Below, in pieces: positions 6,442-7,116 of a DNA stretch of 7,116 nt; positions within the stretch are counted from its first letter, which is position 1; the number at the start of each line of letters is the position of its first letter. This stretch comes from Ruminococcus_G sp050944415. GTDB taxonomy: Bacteria > Bacillota > Clostridia > Lachnospirales > Lachnospiraceae. The notes beneath the pieces are model-generated. The model saw only the letters and a list, made by a program, of their open reading frames with translations. It ran no database searches and was not told the origin of the DNA. Location: assembly GCA_050944415.1 (NCBI GenBank), contig JBMNRA010000093.1, positions 1 through 7,116 of the forward strand, in the 5' to 3' direction. The position numbers and the translations under genes were made by a program.

Positions 6442-6864
6442 ATGAAGTGGAAAGATAAATGCTTCACCGCACTTGACGCAGAAAACATGTTTGAAAACTC
6501 TGGTCACAGAACGCGTTTCAAAGAGCTGATGGATTGCTACAGCAGCTATCCATTTTTTAACAAAGGACTGTGTAAATGCATGTATTTATCGGCATGGGAT
6601 GAAGAGCACTTCTGCATTATGCTGGAAACATTGTCGGAAATGAGTCTTGGAAAAGAGAAGACCACCCAGGAAATGCGCAGCAAAGGAGATCTTTTTGCTG
6701 AAGAACAGACAAATGACGAAGCATATGTCTATGAATTATCAAATTCATTCCTGGATAATAAACCTTTTCATCTGAAACCTGAAGAAGCATCAAATATCAG
6801 TTCTGAAATTCGTTATATTGTTTCCCGAGCCCTGACCGCCGGAGAAATTATTGATTCTTTATAA
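6442..6864 (+). CDS. Hypothetical protein, 140 residues, Cys-rich N-terminal half
   Basis: I do not recognise this protein. It has no signal peptide and no membrane segment, so it is probably cytoplasmic. All five cysteines fall in the first 58 residues (C7, C32, C44, C46, C58), with H22 and H57 nearby, including a CxC (44-46) and an HC pair (57-58) in a segment rich in aromatic residues; the remaining 82 residues have none. This could mark a metal site, but the spacing matches no motif I know. The middle (about 70-95) is charged and probably flexible, and the end looks helical (EIRYIVSRALTAGEIIDSL). Base composition resembles its neighbours, with no sign of recent transfer. It has its own promoter and ribosome binding site and is closed by a strong terminator. 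It is a real gene by these signals; function unknown. Confidence 0.8.
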   Translation: MKWKDKCFTALDAENMFENSGHRTRFKELMDCYSSYPFFNKGLCKCMYLSAWDEEHFCIMLETLSEMSLGKEKTTQEMRSKGDLFAEEQTNDEAYVYELSNSFLDNKPFHLKPEEASNISSEIRYIVSRALTAGEIIDSL

Positions 6865-6869
6865 AGTAA

Positions 6870-6900
6870 AAAAGCGGCATGAATTTAACATGCCGCTTTT
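6870..6900. terminator. Bidirectional terminator between the 140-residue gene and tRNA-Trp
   Basis: A perfect 12-bp stem (6870-6881 AAAAGCGGCATG with 6889-6900) encloses the 7-nt loop AATTTAA. The plus strand ends in TTTT after the stem and the minus strand in a longer T run. It starts 6 bases after the plus-strand stop codon and lies just downstream of the minus-strand tRNA, so it ends both the protein gene transcript and the rRNA/tRNA transcript. Confidence 0.93.
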
Positions 6901-6906
6901 CTCATC

Positions 6907-6977
6907 CAGGGGATAAGGGATTCGAACCCCTATCGACGGTTTTGGAGACCGGTGCTCTACCATTGAACTAATCCCCT
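6907..6977 (-). tRNA. tRNA-Trp (CCA anticodon)
   Basis: The 71-nt minus-strand sequence folds as a full cloverleaf: 7-bp acceptor stem AGGGGAT/ATCCCCT, D stem GTTC/GAGC, anticodon loop CTCCAAA with anticodon CCA (plus-strand positions 6943-6945), a 4-nt variable loop, and T loop TTCGAAT. The discriminator is G73. The first anticodon-stem pair (27-43) is a C/U mismatch. The 3' CCA is not encoded (the next bases are GAT), so it must be added by nucleotidyltransferase. It is the last gene of the rRNA operon entering from the right. Confidence 0.97.
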
Positions 6978-7044
6978 ATAAAAAGCTTTGATATACCTTC
7001 AAAACCGCATATACTTTTCCATCCAACACTTCCCCTAGTCTCTA
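6978..7044 (-). other. Spacer between 23S rRNA and tRNA-Trp
   Basis: This transcribed spacer of about 67 nt carries GCGGTTTTGAAGG on the minus strand, a GTTTTGAAGG-type sequence often seen in clostridial rRNA operon spacers. It is too short for a 5S rRNA gene of about 117 nt and holds no other RNA gene. Confidence 0.7.
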
Positions 7045-7116
7045 GGTCAAACTTTCGACCGATTAGTAACAGTCAGCTCCATACATTGCTGCACTTCCAC
7101 CTCTGTCCTATCTACC
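7045..7116 (-). rRNA. 23S rRNA, 3' end (partial)
   Basis: On the minus strand the sequence GGTAGATAGGACAGAGG... GTGCAGCAATGTATGGAGC ... TTACTAATCGGTCG is the conserved last part of bacterial 23S rRNA (compare E. coli GGTACTAATGAACCG and the usual Gram-positive TACTAATCGATCG). Only about 72 nt are inside the window; the rest lies beyond the right edge. The mature 3' end is placed near 7045 by analogy with the terminal TTAACC of other 23S genes and may be off by a few bases. Confidence 0.92.

Noticed and set aside
1..7116. CRISPR array, insertion sequence, phage or defence island
   Set aside because: No regular direct repeats, transposase, integrase or nuclease genes were seen; the tRNA-Trp shows no flanking partial copy that would mark an integrated element inside the window.

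Overview
The window looks like chromosomal DNA from a low-to-mid GC Gram-positive of the Clostridia, most likely a Lachnospiraceae (Clostridium cluster XIVa). This is inferred from strong AGGAGG-type ribosome binding sites, TTGACA/TATAAT promoters, a Bacillota-type HPr with a Ser46 context, a 449-residue Gram-positive-type Pgi, a CmpB-family membrane protein, and the style of the rRNA operon end. The genus cannot be fixed from the sequence alone.

Layout from left to right: an apparently non-coding left edge ending in a promoter; a large plus-strand PTS-controlled transcriptional regulator (HTH-HTH-PRD-PRD-EIIB-EIIA, MtlR/LicR type, 207-2321); a bidirectional terminator; then on the minus strand, converging on the regulator, ptsI (Enzyme I), ptsH (HPr) and pgi (glucose-6-phosphate isomerase), transcribed in the order pgi-ptsH-ptsI. 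pgi and ptsH each have their own good sigma-A-like promoter. Diverging from pgi on the plus strand are a small four-helix membrane protein of the ABC_trans_CmpB family (5893-6360) and an unrecognised 140-residue Cys-rich-headed protein (6442-6864) with its own promoter. A second bidirectional terminator follows. The right edge is the distal end of a minus-strand rRNA operon: the 3' end of 23S rRNA, a short spacer and tRNA-Trp(CCA), with no room for 5S rRNA between 23S and the tRNA.

How the genes fit together: EI takes phosphate from PEP and passes it to HPr, which feeds sugar-specific EII transporters and can also phosphorylate PRD regulators. Pgi handles the glucose-6-phosphate or fructose-6-phosphate that enters. 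The regulator next door is of the class whose activity is read from EI/HPr/EII phosphorylation, so the left 5.7 kb is a central sugar-uptake and glycolysis-entry block with a candidate sensor. No EII transporter lies beside the regulator, so its target is not visible here. Three of the four usual PRD phosphorylation histidines appear to be tyrosines.

I found no CRISPR array, phage, transposon or defence system. The most interesting leads are the orphan, His-poor PRD regulator, the uncharacterised 140-residue protein, and the rRNA operon end that lacks 5S.
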